40,036 bases of DNA from Phallus indusiatus (taxonomy: Eukaryota; Basidiomycota; Agaricomycetes; Phallales; Phallaceae), in assembly GCA_027605045.1 (NCBI GenBank), contig JAQFWX010000202.1, positions 1-40,036 of the forward strand, in the 5' to 3' direction. The translations under genes and the position numbers were made by a program. Of this stretch, positions 1 to 11,269 are shown one piece after another. Position 1 is the stretch's first letter. Each line of letters begins with the position of its first letter. The notes under the pieces were generated by a model. That model worked only from the letters and a program-made list of their open reading frames with translations. It was not told the DNA's origin and searched no databases.

Positions 1-99
1 TGTCTTCGAAGGTCGTACATAGCGCAACGTGAGAGGTCAGGAGAAAACATTAGGTGCACATGACATGATATTAACTTCAGTTCATCAATTAGAAATCTG

Positions 100-1430
100 T
101 CAATACTCAATCGCGAGCGCGAACATGGCTAAAGCCTTCAACGGATCATCAAAATGAGCCTGAGAGATAGATATTTCAACTGCTTCACATGAAAAAAAAG
201 GAGGAACAAGCGTACATAGTGATTTGCGCCGTCAAGCGCGAAAAATTTAACAGAGCGTTGCAAATAATGGTTTGCCGGCGGGGAATCGATATCACCCTGC
301 ACTGATCGGACAGCATAAGGAGTTTCCCAAACGGATTCTGTGCACCAAATGTATGAGACATGGGTATTTGGCAGAACCATCACTGCGTTCCCCTCGTTGT
401 AATCTCCAAAAAGGGCTTTCAAGAGAACTTTTCGATGAACAGGGCGATTCTCTTCAAGAGTTACGAAATTATCTCCGTGCGATTTTGTTATTATTTCCAA
501 GCCCTTTGAAATGTCTGTTGGCGTAAACCGATTTATGGTTGCACTTTTCGCTGGGTTGCCTTTTGCTTGCTCCAGGACACCGTGCAACAGCCTTGAAACG
601 GGTGTCTTGGCGTCCAAAAGTGCTGGGGAGTGTGAATAATAACTGGTTATCCATTCGGTGAACCGTGGTTGACGTTGTGCCTGGGGGATTTCTGAATCAA
701 ATAGCGGATTATAGCCTTCTGGTGGGGTAGGGTAACCCAAAACGTGGTGAGGAGGATCTAGAAATGAGTAGAATGAATCAATATAAATAGTAAATGAACC
801 TATAACCTGCGTACCATATATAACAATCTTCCTCAAGTACGCATCCAGCTTGCGCATAACCCCTGGATCAAGAGTGCTGCCGAAGGCTAGTAGTGACAAA
901 GGGACGATGTTTCCCAGCGACCACGCCATTAAAGCCATCCCTCCGCTAGCCCTCCCTACGCTTTCTATCTTAAGCGGTATACTCTCATTCTCGATGAATT
1001 TGACCAGAAATCTAGCTATCTCTGCCGCTCGGGCTTGAAGAAAAGTTGCATAAGACTCCAATCTACGGCGATCGGGACGACTACTTGGGCCGATTAAGTC
1101 GTTCTCAGGATCTCCAGTGCTGAAGGCCGAGTCTATGGGATCTGTATCTAACTCGGTTAAAGGGGTTGAGCCTTGGTAACCCCGACGGTTTACGAGAACA
1201 AGTCGTATGTGGCTGCCAGCGGCAAGTGGAATCAATTTGTGGAAAATATCTGGAATCAGATTCAAGATTTAATAATAACAGTCGTGAGACTGCAACAACA
1301 ACGTACGACTATTAAATGAAAATCCATGAAGGACGACCAGAGTTGTGTATGGAATGTCTGTGAGCGCCGGGACGCCAGTGTCATGGTAGTAGAACTGCGT
1401 TCCCAGTTCATCGATCTGAATCGTAGGCAT
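100..1430 (-). CDS. alpha/beta hydrolase fold protein (three exons, 405 aa)
   Basis: Spliced exons are 1307-1430, 216-1249 and 100-159, giving an open frame of 405 residues; all three joins keep phase. The start is the ATG at 1428-1430, opening MPTIQIDELG. The order matches the basidiomycete alpha/beta hydrolase-1 family: a first strand with VVLHGFSF (oxyanion-type HG motif), then IRLVLVNRRGYQGSTP, a nucleophile elbow AWSLGN (canonical GxSxG with Ala for the first Gly), and the late His segment ANHYAHFDDP completed only by the third exon. No signal peptide is visible, so it is probably cytosolic. The substrate cannot be told; relatives are described only as esterase- or hydrolase-like. The long middle exon has no frameshift, unlike several genes further right. 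It diverges from the DUF6534 gene across about 740 bp. Confidence 0.82.
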
Positions 1431-2174
1431 CCTCTCCAAGTCGTGCTATGATGCTGAAATGCTTCCCAGTCCGGATCTCTCAAATAACCTTCAACAATAG
1501 TCTCCGGTTGTACGACGCAATGGCTTCGTTTGATTGAAGCTTATAAGACGCCAGATGATTCGATGATGACCCTTTCTCAGCTTCTATGTATTGCAGCTCT
1601 TTACAGGTACAATGACACCCGGGCAAACTTATTAAAAAACCTGATTGGGATGAAAGGGTACACGAACGGTGACATGATTTTCGCAGTTGTCCGAGAATTT
1701 GCTGCGCCTGGACGTCGTCGCTTACTTTCAAACCCTCCGAAGTCAAATCACACGACAATACACGCCGCATAGCCTGTCGACGTAAAAAGCCGAAATAGCG
1801 AACGCAAGAAGAGTGCCTGCAATTGGCCTGTCAAATTTGTTTGTTTTCGCAAGAAATCCTGACACGACATGGATAAAACATCTCCCTGACTCTCATATTC
1901 ATACGAGGGGCTTACTCCCCGGACTTCGTCACAAATCACCTTGCTCAATCAGACGTCTCTCGGATATAGCGCGTCCTGTGGAATCGCGAGTCGGCTAATG
2001 CCACTCCTTTCGCCTGTCTCATATGGGATCCCCACTTTGACACTACTTTTGTAGTCTCTCTCCCACAAGATCTCACTGGCCGTGCACTCGTGCGAAGCAC
2101 CACAGGTATAATTACACTACCTCCTTCCCTGTCGAGGTTTTCCGGATGTCCATCTTCTCTCGCCCCTTCTAGTA
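1431..2174. other. intergenic region between divergent genes
   Basis: This separates the start of the alpha/beta hydrolase (minus) from the start of the DUF6534 gene (plus), so it should hold both promoters. Open frames of up to 96 codons exist on both strands but show no family resemblance and overlap one another. No promoter element stands out. Confidence 0.5.
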
Positions 2175-4277
2175 ATGGGCGACACGCTTGTGTTGACTAT
2201 GGGTGTGGCCCTCATAGGCACCCTAATATCTGCGGTACTCTATGGCATCACCATCACACAAACATACCTCTACTTTCAAAGGTTTCCCAACGACCATGTT
2301 CTCATAAAGTTAATGGTGAGCGGAATCGTGTCTTCCAAGCGCTCCGAGTCGTGATTTGTGTTTTCGCCAGGTAGCCACACTGTGGTACGTTTCGGCTTGG
2401 TTGGTGGATGGAATGGGAAGAGTTGGTAGTTTGAGCTAAAGGACATTTGTCTTGAATCTACAGGGTGTTGGATACGCTCCACCTGTCACTCATTTCACAT
2501 TCCATGTTCTATTATTTAGTAAGTATATCCGCACTGTAGATGAAGGTTTTGCTGACGCCCGGATAGATCGCGAACTACAATAACCCGCCTTCTTTACTAT
2601 CCGCTGTTTGGTGAGCAGTTCATTATATTTCAAGAAAAAGAGCGATAGTTCTTATGTATTTTCAGGAGTTTTAATGTAAGTCAACGAGTCCCCTCACGAC
2701 GATTGCGAGCTCACTGGCAGCACTGCCCCGTAGCTTGAAGTCTCTATCAACGTGCGCGTCTCATCTCTGCGTTACTCAAACACAGATTAACCAACGATAT
2801 CAGGGAATTATTGGGTTTATTGTCGAATGGTGAATAAGAAGTCTATTTGAGCAAAGTTTCTTCAAGCTGAATACCTCTTGGCAGCTTCTTTGCGCGGCGT
2901 CTCTTGCGATGTCCGGTCTTTTCTGCGCTTTCGTCTCGATCCAAGACGCTGACGATTTATTGCAGTGAGCGGCGGGAGTTGGATGGGCTGGGTCCTAACA
3001 CTATTAGTGGTACGTTTTTCATTTTCAGAAGGTAAATTGCTGTCGGTACAATGGTTTTTCTTAGTGCGGTTTATCTCTGATTCATTTTGGTAAGCAAAGT
3101 TTGTTGAACATTTCTCGTAGTTGACACCTTTCTCTATAGGCCTCGGCGTCTGTGAGTAAACTTGTTTGAAACAGGTCACACGAACTAATATAATTTTGAT
3201 CCAATCATCAGACTTCACCGACCGGTTGTATGTATTCATCAATCGGCAATTTCGACCAGACCTGACATTCTACCAGATTCAACCTCAAATTTTTCGTTAA
3301 GTTTCCAGAACTTACTGTGTGTTCTCAAATTCATCTTCTCTCGGGTTCGCTAACTTTTTCCCGTATACAAGTGGATTACCAAAGTCGGTTTAGGCAGTGC
3401 CGCTGCTTGTGATTTGATTATAGCGACTGGACTGTGAGTGTCTCAAAGTCGATCTTAATTTAGTCGAGTATTGAGAGCTTACAGCTGTTGGTATTTGTTT
3501 AAATCGCGTACCGGATATCGAAAGTATGTCGAAATACGTAGTGCACCAAGACGAAAATTATAATGATAATTTAGGACGGATTCTCTTATCGTTACACTAA
3601 TGGTATATACACTTAATTGTGGTCTGTTAACTGGGTATGTTCCTGGAATTGAGCTTCCTGAGCCATTTTCGTAATGTATGGAAACAGTGTCTGCGCTACT
3701 ATGGTTATAATCATGGTGAGTCACTCAAAACTGGCAAGTAAGGAGGTTCTGACGATATTGTATTAGTTCTCTCTTTTCCCGGAGAGCTTGCTTTTCATGG
3801 CATTTTTCTGGGTCCTTGGCAAACGTGCGTATTATTTCTCCGAATCCAACCTCATTCGTTCACTGACGCTGGATAAACAGTATATTGTAACAGCTGTGTT
3901 GCTATGTGCGTAATTATTCTTTGCTGAGTCTCGTAGTCTGAAAAGACGCTATCGTTACCAGGTTGAATAGTCGACAGTCTCTACGTGGACGATTGGGATA
4001 TGTTCCTAGCACACCGTCTGATTTACCCTCGAAACTATCAGTGCCAGGGACCGTTCCTAGATTGAGGAACTCCTATTATCCCGAAGAAACCACTACTTTC
4101 GACACAACATACCCCCGTCCGCCCGTGAGTCGGAAACTCTTTGTTGGTTTTTGTTCATCCCTTTTGACCGTTAATTTAACATAGACGCCTCAACCTGTCT
4201 TAACCGTAAGAGTTGATACTACTACTGAGACTACGCAAGAATATTACAAATCAAATCCTTACCATACAGTACGCTAG
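2175..4277 (+). CDS. DUF6534-type multi-pass membrane protein (about 17 exons)
   Basis: Exons with consistent phase: 2175-2315, 2371-2384, 2464-2518, 2567-2610, 2666-2675, 2804-2829, 2885-2910, 2966-3009, an unresolved stretch of about 3065-3240, then 3372-3433, 3485-3523, 3575-3634, 3688-3715, 3767-3824, 3881-3905, 3962-4124 and 4185-4277. The product of about 320 residues follows this fungal family in order: TM1 with AVLYGITITQTYLYFQR, then LWVLDTLHLSLISHSMFYYL, FFARRLL-SGGSW, GSAAACDLIIATGL-CWYL, SLIVTLMVYTLNCGLLTG, and the cytoplasmic tail LNSRQSLRG. Seven membrane segments are expected. Function in the family is unknown; a receptor-like role is speculation. Exons of 14, 10, 26, 26, 25 and 28 nt make it extreme in fragmentation. 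The 3010-3371 part is uncertain. Confidence 0.78.
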
Positions 4278-4906
4278 TGTTACCTTTTGCGTTTGTTTTT
4301 TCAATTCATCGATCTGATGTTTTTTTGTTAAGCAACAGCAGCAAGAAACGTCATCGGTCAACTCAAGCTCGGATCCACGAGATACAGTGACTGTTATACC
4401 AAGTCCTTCATCGATGGTACCCCTAATGCATCATCCTGTCGGCTCGCGGTCAGACCCCTGGATACAACATAGGAAATTCCCGTGAAAAGACACAAAAGAA
4501 GTTTGTTCTAGTGCATTTAAAAATGGAGTTGAGTTTCTGAAACAGAGCTCTCACATATTTTTATGAAGTATTATTGTTGATCGCCCTCGATCTGGATCAT
4601 TTGTAGTATCTGGGGCGCAAAAAATTGGTATTGGGGTTGACAAGTACCTCGCAGTGCATGCATTTGAAGAAACAAGGGACACTTTTAGTTTCAAAATCAT
4701 TGTGCTTTAAATCTACATGCTAGGGAGATGACTTTTCAATTTATGTATATCAGTGTGTAGTAGTTATCAACATTACCCGGTGAGGTTGGAGCAAAACCAA
4801 AGCTAATCTACTTAGCTTGACAAAAAAAGCGCGATTGGAAATACGTCCTCTACAATAACTAACAAATTAGGATTTTGATTCATGTCGGTGCAAGCTTGAA
4901 AAAGAG
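4278..4906. other. intergenic, no gene seen
   Basis: AT-rich sequence between the stop of the DUF6534 gene and the tRNA-like gene. I see no coding exon, repeat or RNA gene here. Confidence 0.5.
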
Positions 4907-4987
4907 AGGTCTTACGGATTCGAACCGGGGTCTTGGGAAGACCGACACTGTCAAAATCCCAGGGGCTAACCACTACCCCATAAGACC
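4907..4987 (-). tRNA. tRNA-Gln(TTG)-like gene with 11-nt intron and short T arm
   Basis: On the minus strand GGTCTTA pairs with TAAGACC as a 7-bp acceptor stem, with T as discriminator. The D arm is GGGG...CCCC around AGTGGTTA. The anticodon stem TGGGA/TCCCA closes a loop that fits anticodon TTG followed by an 11-nt intron (CAGTGTCGGTC) after position 37. The B box GGTTCGAATCC is intact. However, only CCG lies between the T loop and the acceptor strand, where five bases are expected, so the T stem lacks two bases. It may be a pseudogene, or two bases may be missing from the assembly. Confidence 0.65.
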
Positions 4988-5173
4988 GTCATATTTCAGT
5001 CGGGCTTTTGCGTACACAACCGAAGTCGAGTATGTAAGCCACGTGATATATCGCAACTCTTGCTTGAGTCTTTTCCCTTCAGCTCTTTCCATATGTGTTA
5101 TTTCCGTCTCAGTTTCATTCAGACTAAATAGGCAGAATACTAACACCATCAGTCGATTTCTTCTCTTTACACC

Positions 5174-6530
5174 ATGGTCGCTCCATCTTCGAATTGGTTG
5201 GCGTTAAAGACGGTTCGTCAGTTTTGCTGCCAGTGGAACGACCTCTCTTAAAGCTTTTGTTTCTCACTGACGACATTCTATTAGAAGCTAGCTTTAGAAG
5301 ATCCGGTAAAAGATGAAAAAGATGACAAGGGACCGAAAAAACTACGCAAAATAGCAATTACTTCTGAGAGTGTGGAGACTGCATCGGTGACGTCCTCCAC
5401 CACCAGTACGGTTGGCGGGGTTCGCAAAGCGTCATTACCACCTGATCCAAGTTCTTCGACTCGAGGAGGGAATCCTGATTCTGTAGAAGCCTTACGACGT
5501 ATGATTAAAGGAGAAGACTCTCATCCAGAATCCCATCTATTGTACGAAAACGATTCGGTCTTCTCTGATGCATGGTCCTTTTTTTAACTATGACGTTGTG
5601 GTTTAGGCCTGGGAAGTATATTTCCATGGACTGTGAGATGGTTGGAATTGCAGGAGGCTCCGGCACTAACAGAAAATCTTCGAGGAAGAATCAAGATGAC
5701 GAATCGTCGCTGGCACGAGTTAGTATCGTTAATTATTACGGCGTTGTTTTACTAGACGAGTTCGTAAGACAACGAGAACGTGTTACTGATTGGCGGACAC
5801 AATTTAGTGGTATACGGCCGAGCGATATGACAAAAGGTATGGTCTTTACTCCTGAACATATGTATACTAACGATACCTCAGCAAAACCGTTTATGGATGT
5901 ACAAAAGCAAGTCGCCGACCTGCTTAAAGATCGAATTCTAATCGGACACGCTGTTCACAACGATTTGCAATGCCTGTTACTTTCACACCCGCAACATATG
6001 ACCCGAGATACCCAGTTCCTTGCCGGTAGGCACGGTACTTTGACACAGAACTTGAAGGCACAAGAGAACGGTGGCCCTGTGAAACGGAGTAAGAGATGGG
6101 CGTTACGACACCTTGTTTCACATGAGTTAGGGATGCAGATTCAACAAGGAGAGCATTCTAGTGTATGTGTTAACTCTTTTCGATACACGGTAACCTTATC
6201 TTGGGAACGTAGATCGTTGATGCTCGGGCTACAATGGCTGTTTATCGACTTCATAAGAAGATATGGGATAAAGGATTTCGTCCCCCAAATAAAGACCAAA
6301 ACGTTCCTCGATCATCTTCAAAGCGTAAGCGCGATGACGAAACGCCGGAAGCTGCTCGAGCTGAAGACGATCTGGAAACGAACCGAAAACCTCGGGGGAT
6401 CAGCTCAGGCTTATCGGTCGTTGTCAATCGACATAAAGGAGGTCAAAAGTCAAAGGAAGTCTTGTCGGGTTCTAAAAGCCGAAAGGAGAGAAGAACGGTA
6501 GCTGACGATGATTGGTGGGCAGAGCTTTGA
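5174..6530 (+). CDS. REX4: REX4-type RNA exonuclease (DEDDh, 389 aa)
   Basis: Four exons, 5174-5212, 5285-5541, 5607-6162 and 6213-6530, join in phase to 389 codons plus stop. The catalytic DEDDh residues are all visible: Asp and Glu in MDCEMVG (exoI), Asp in GHAVHNDL (exoII), and His and Asp in HSSIVDARATM (exoIII), whose His and Asp are brought together by the last splice. N-terminal Lys/Ser/Thr-rich and C-terminal Lys/Arg-rich tails, the latter ending DDDWWAEL, are usual for nucleolar fungal REX4 proteins. The family trims rRNA precursors (ITS1 processing in yeast). The exon 2/3 join uses donor GTACGA at 5542; a shorter alternative intron of 32 nt seems too small. No frameshift is present. 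Confidence 0.92.
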
Positions 6531-8851
6531 TGAAGACTGTACGAGTATTGAGCTATTGTTTCGTTTCGAGTGATACCAATAACTGCGCAGTGTAATGCTA
6601 CCTCATGCAACTACAATTTAAATATCAGGAATGTCCCAGGCGATACCCCCGAGTCCTCGACGCCACTCTCGGCAGCTTGAGTTTATCTACCGGACTTTCA
6701 AACGCACCGAGTATAAAATATTACCAGTTGCGAGATGAACGCTTTCCCTTCCTTCCTTTAATTTATGTTCACTTCGATAATCAACTCTTTCCTTCCGACG
6801 TATTGCCCAGCAAACCAACCTTCGCACTGTCACCCATGATTACACTACTGACTTAGGAACGCCTAGGAGACGTACATTGAAAAGGCTACAACAATCAATT
6901 TCTTCAAATCGAGGAAAGGCAGAATTTCCGATCTCCTTGATACCCCGGCGAAAGCCGCTATATTTGTGGATGAACCAAGACTAATGGACTTCAGACACTG
7001 ACTCCGAAGAGAATATAGCGTCAATCCATTACCAGGTTGATTCCATATTTCCATGAATTCCAGACTTCAAAGCTTTAGGCCTAGGCTGTAAACACGCATA
7101 CATATATATGCTGTCGGGGAAGACCACTAAATTCTTTGTTTCACCGCCAAGCTTCTCTCCCCAGTTCCGCTATCTAATTAGATTATTGTGACATTTTTTT
7201 GTGAGACTCGTTCGTTAACTCGTTCGTCATGTAAAGCAAAAAACCTGGTATGTACGTTTAGGAGAAACAGGCAATTACCCAGAGCATTTTCTAAAAAAAT
7301 TAATGCAATTATAAGGGATCGATTGATCCTTCAACAAAGAACTCTAGGTTCCTTAATGTCACTGGTGTACCGTAGTGTGGAACTAAAGGACACGGCCATA
7401 CAATGTGTGAAACGTCTTCTATAATATGAGTTATAACTGGGTGAATGATCGATGATCGATGATCGCCCGAACTTGCCTGAGTAAACGCTTTCAGCTGAAG
7501 AAAGACAGTCGCGACGTAATTCAAGTCCATGAACAAAATTCACTAGTAATGTACTCTCAGAAGGGAAAAGATCCTTTTACTCGAAGGATTTGCCATTCCG
7601 GAACGGAAAAGACTTTGTGTAGTCACCGCGGAGCATTATATTAGTGCTGCAGTAGCGTATATGTCCAACATGTAGATAATAAAACTGATTTACACAGAAG
7701 GGAAACGTATACTTGCCACATCCTCCATTCGTTTGCCGTCAAACTCCGAGTCGGATTCTGTGTGATAGCATCCCTGATCCACAAAATTTCGGTTCGAGCA
7801 GGTTCGAGCTGAGACAATTGATACCGAATCGATCGAGCGATCAAGATAACTTGCGCTATTCTTGCTACGGCCAAATGGCACAGCGATAGCGGCCGGTTTC
7901 GTTTACGTCGTGTCAAAATGATATCCAGCACACACGTTGTACAAATTGATTACATTCCAGCGAATACAATAATCAACCCTACTCACGACATTAAGAAAAC
8001 GTTTCGTATGTATGTATACCAAGCAATGTACTGTGGTCCTGTCTTTTGGGGCATCGGCTCAGATTTCGCGGACAAGCTTATCTTGGCCGTTCGTTCGCTA
8101 TGAACACACGCCTCAGCAGAATGGTTCTCTGAGTAAAAAGGTAGACGAACCGAATTTACTGAAAGCAGGCGTGTCAGTCAATTTCCGGATTAAACATTAC
8201 ACCTAATAATGCCACAGGGTCGTATTAAGAATCGTTCTCTTACGGCATGATTCAGGAGTTTTGAACGTGAAGAACTCGGAAAATTACTAAGTTAACGGCG
8301 ATGGACATCCTGATCGACATGTGGATCAGTCGGCAGCTGTTTGAAGACAGTCAATTCCTGTCATTTCACCAACATTTCGTCGCTTGCAAGATAGAAGTCG
8401 GTAGAACAGGTTCGATGTTCTTTTTCAGTCATTTCGATAAGCTATTTGGGGCGACTGGAAGTCGTGAAAAAACGAGGCATTTAACGAAGGGTCAACCGGT
8501 CAATGGCAATATTGCATATAGAGCTTACGTAAGACATGCCGCGCAAACCGTACGACAGCCGGCAAATTTTTTTGCTGCATAAGCCCGGTTCATATAAAGA
8601 CCACCGACTTTTTTTTAGTTTTTCTCTCTCTATTATCGAAACCCCAAACGTCTGCAATTTATCTTCAGGTGCGTATTCTGTCTTTATTTGATGTTTGCTT
8701 TGCTCATATAACTATATTTTCAAGACGCACAACAGCACAACGTCTCTTGCTGCTAGTGCATGTTCTCGAATCAACTAAGCAGCTCTCATAACCGTCACCG
8801 AGGAAACAAACACAGCACCCCACCTCCTAAAGCTCCCTGACTCACGCGTGA
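6531..8851. other. 2.3-kb stretch without a supported gene
   Basis: No recognisable family was found on either strand. The most protein-like stretches lie on the minus strand at 7309-7543 (two overlapping open frames of 70-75 codons) and 7641-7931, with possible splice signals between them (donor GTATAC near 7713, acceptor near 7648). A 93-codon plus-strand frame at 8301-8582 resembles nothing known to me. A small ATGATCG triplet repeat lies at 7445-7465. The last 260 bp should be the INO1 promoter and leader. Confidence 0.4.
8593..8598 (+). promoter_or_regulatory. candidate TATA box of INO1
   Basis: TATAAA in the context TTCATATAAAGACC lies about 255 bp upstream of the INO1 start codon and is followed by a T-rich, CT-rich stretch. 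The distance implies a leader of up to about 200 nt, perhaps with an intron (GTGCGT at about 8670). Inferred from sequence only. Confidence 0.3.
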
Positions 8852-10653
8852 ATGGCTCCTGTTGCAACTAATCCTATTTATACCCCTACTTCTGGTTCGA
8901 TCACGCCAGACACCCAGCTGGACGGGCCCCTGCCAGTTCATCCTACGGCAGTCAGACGGCCTTATTCCATAGTCGTTAATTCAGAAAAACAACATATACA
9001 AATGATTATATTATTTCCAAGTACGACAATCGTGGTGCCGATGTCGTTTCTTTGGCTGACGGTCAAATTTCAATCACTCCTAATGTCAAGTCTTACGAGT
9101 TCCGTACCGCACGCCAGGTTCAAAAGACTGGGTAAGAATTCTATCTCTTTTTCATCTTCGAGCTACACTTCTAAATGTCATCGCGTATAGCTTGATGATG
9201 ATTGGTATCGGTGGAAACAATGGTAGCACCCTGTGCGCTACCATTCTTGCTAATCGTCACAATATCTCCTGGCAAACCAAGGAAGGTGTCCAAAGCCCGA
9301 ATTATATTGGATCTCTTCTTAGAGCTTCTACCGTCCGCATTGGTACCGATCGTGCCACCGCGGCAAGGACGTTCACGTTCCCATTTCCGACGTTCTTCCA
9401 ATGGCCCATCCCAATGACCTCGTTCTGGGTGGTTGGGATATCTCCGGTGTTCCAATGGACCAAGCCATGTTCCGTGCCAAAGTTCTAGACTGGGACTTGC
9501 AGCGCCAGGTTGCTCCAATGATGGCACTGATGGGCAAGCCACTCCCGTCCATCTACTATCCATCGTTCATCGCCGCGAATCAGTCTGCTCGTGCGGATAA
9601 TCTCATCGCCGGCAATGACAAGCAAGCCCATTTAGACCAAATCCGTGCTGACATTCGCAAATTCAAGGAAGAAAACGAATTGGACCGCGTTATCGTTTTC
9701 TGGACTGCTAACACGGAACGATACTCCGACATTATTACGGGTGTCAATGATACTGCCGACAGCCTTTTAGCTTCTATCAAGAGTTCTCATGACGAGGTTT
9801 CTCCTCTACTCTTTTTGCTGTTGCTGCTATCTTAGAAGGTGCCCTTTCATCAACGGCGCCCCTCAGAACACCTTCGTTCCCGGTGTTATCGATCTCGCTG
9901 AGCGACACCGCGGTTTCATTGGCGGTGACGATCTCAAGTCCGGTCAGACTAAACTCAAGAGTGTTCTCGCTGAATTCCTTGTCAATGCCGGTATCAAGCC
10001 TCTCAGCATCGCGTCGTACAACCATCTTGGCAACAACGACGGCCACAATCTTTCTGCTGAAGCTCAGTTCAAGAGCAAAGAAATCAGTAAGAGCAGCGTC
10101 GTGGATGATATGGTCGAAAGCAACAGGTTGTTGTACAAACCTGCTGCTGCGAACGCTGACGGACAGAAAGGCAAGCACGCGAAAGGAGAGCACCGACATA
10201 TTATCGTCATCAAGTATGTTCCGCCGTTGGCGATTCTAAGCGTGCTCTCGACGAATACTACTCCGAGATTTTGATGGGTGGTCGTTCTACCATCAACATT
10301 TTCAACGAATGCGAGGTGGGTTCTTATGATAGTTCTTTCTACACTGTTTTGACTGACTTGCATTTACTCAGGACTCTCTTCTTGCCACGCCGTTGATTCT
10401 CGACTTGACCATTCTCACGGAGCTGCTCACTCGCGTTCAATATCGCGAAGTCGACGATATCAACTCCGAGTTCAAGCCGCTTTACTCTGTGTTGTCGCTT
10501 TTGTCGTACATGCTTAAAGCTCCTCTTGTCAAGCCTGGTACGGACGTCGTTAACAGCTTGAGCCGTCAGCGCAATGGCTTGGAACAGTTCCTCAAGGCGT
10601 GTATCGGTTTGGAAGCCCATGGCGATATTTTGCTGGAAACGAGGGTTTGGTGA
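8852..10653 (+). CDS. INO1: inositol-3-phosphate synthase, with five apparent frameshifts
   Basis: NAD-dependent conversion of glucose-6-phosphate to inositol-3-phosphate, the first step of inositol synthesis in the cytosol. Exons are 8852-9131, 9191-10315 and 10372-10653; corrected length is about 562 residues, normal for fungi. Landmarks in order: PVHPTAVRR; the NAD-binding loop [42 protein letters not shown]; the active-site region [10 protein letters not shown] and [39 protein letters not shown]. The frame breaks near 8987 (one base short), 9361 (two extra), 9805 and 9844 (one short each) and 10221 (one short), each time resuming at once with family-like codons. Two close breaks leave the protein unreadable as written. 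Either assembly errors or a young pseudogene. Confidence 0.88.
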
Positions 10654-10885
10654 AAGTACCACCTGGTTGTTGAATTGTCTCTTTTATTTCAAATGTTTTT
10701 ACAATTGGTTGAGTGAAATCGATGTTGTTAAATGTCAACATCTCTGAAATATACGTATCTTGAAATTTTTGCGATAATTTTCACGTCGACTGTTCCTCAA
10801 CCACTGCGCAACAAGGGTTGCAAAACCGAACTTGGCCACCGTGCATCCACTTGCCTTACATAATTTCACCAAATTGCATACAAGC

Positions 10886-11105
10886 ATTCAAAACGTCGAC
10901 AATGTCATTTCCGAGCTCAAGCCACTCTACTCTCAGCCTGTATCAGCGCTCCTGTTTTAACGCCCCAAACCCTAATCGCCAAGTTCGGCGCGGATATTGC
11001 TTGTACCTTTGAAAGCTTTGAGGCTGACGTTGAGCGGTCGGTGAGATGTTCTGGGATCTCTCAATGCATGTATCGGTCTAGAAGCCCATAGCGATATATT
11101 CCGGG
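10886..11105 (+). pseudogene. decayed tandem copy of the INO1 3' end
   Basis: Bases 10894-10935 match the INO1 coding segment at about 10447-10490 (shared GTCGACnATnTCA, then CCGAG-TCAAGCC-CT-TACTCT). Bases 11065-11099 match 10597-10631 (shared TGTATCGGT, then GAAGCCCAT-GCGATAT). The downstream flank at about 11170-11250 also resembles the INO1 3' flank at 10738-10800 (TTGAAATATATACGTA-CT against CTGAAATATACGTATCT). The copy has no open frame and no upstream catalytic domain. It is a tandem partial duplication of the last INO1 exon and 3' flank that has decayed, lying between INO1 and HEN1. The 5' limit is uncertain. Confidence 0.75.
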
Positions 11106-11269
11106 AGTTTCGTGGAATCGCGCCTGCCATGTTCGATTCTTTTGATTCCATGCGAATTCATCAAGTACATAATATTACTGTCATCGTCAACTTCTTGAAA
11201 TATATACGTAACTCGAAGTTATTTTATTTACGTCTTCGGCCACGTAATTAATTTCTTTCTCAACGTCTT

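Noticed and set aside
5542..5606. A shorter 32-nt intron in REX4 starting at 5575
   Set aside because: It keeps phase, but 32 nt is below a workable spliceosomal intron here; the GTACGA donor at 5542 gives a normal 65-nt intron.
7445..7465. Triple ATGATCG repeat as a possible protein-binding array
   Set aside because: Only three units, no second array, and no gene start nearby; it is a minor microsatellite.
9171..10363. Long open frames on the minus strand and in the other plus frames over INO1
   Set aside because: They are by-products of the codon bias of INO1; the conserved family motifs read only on the plus strand in the INO1 frame.
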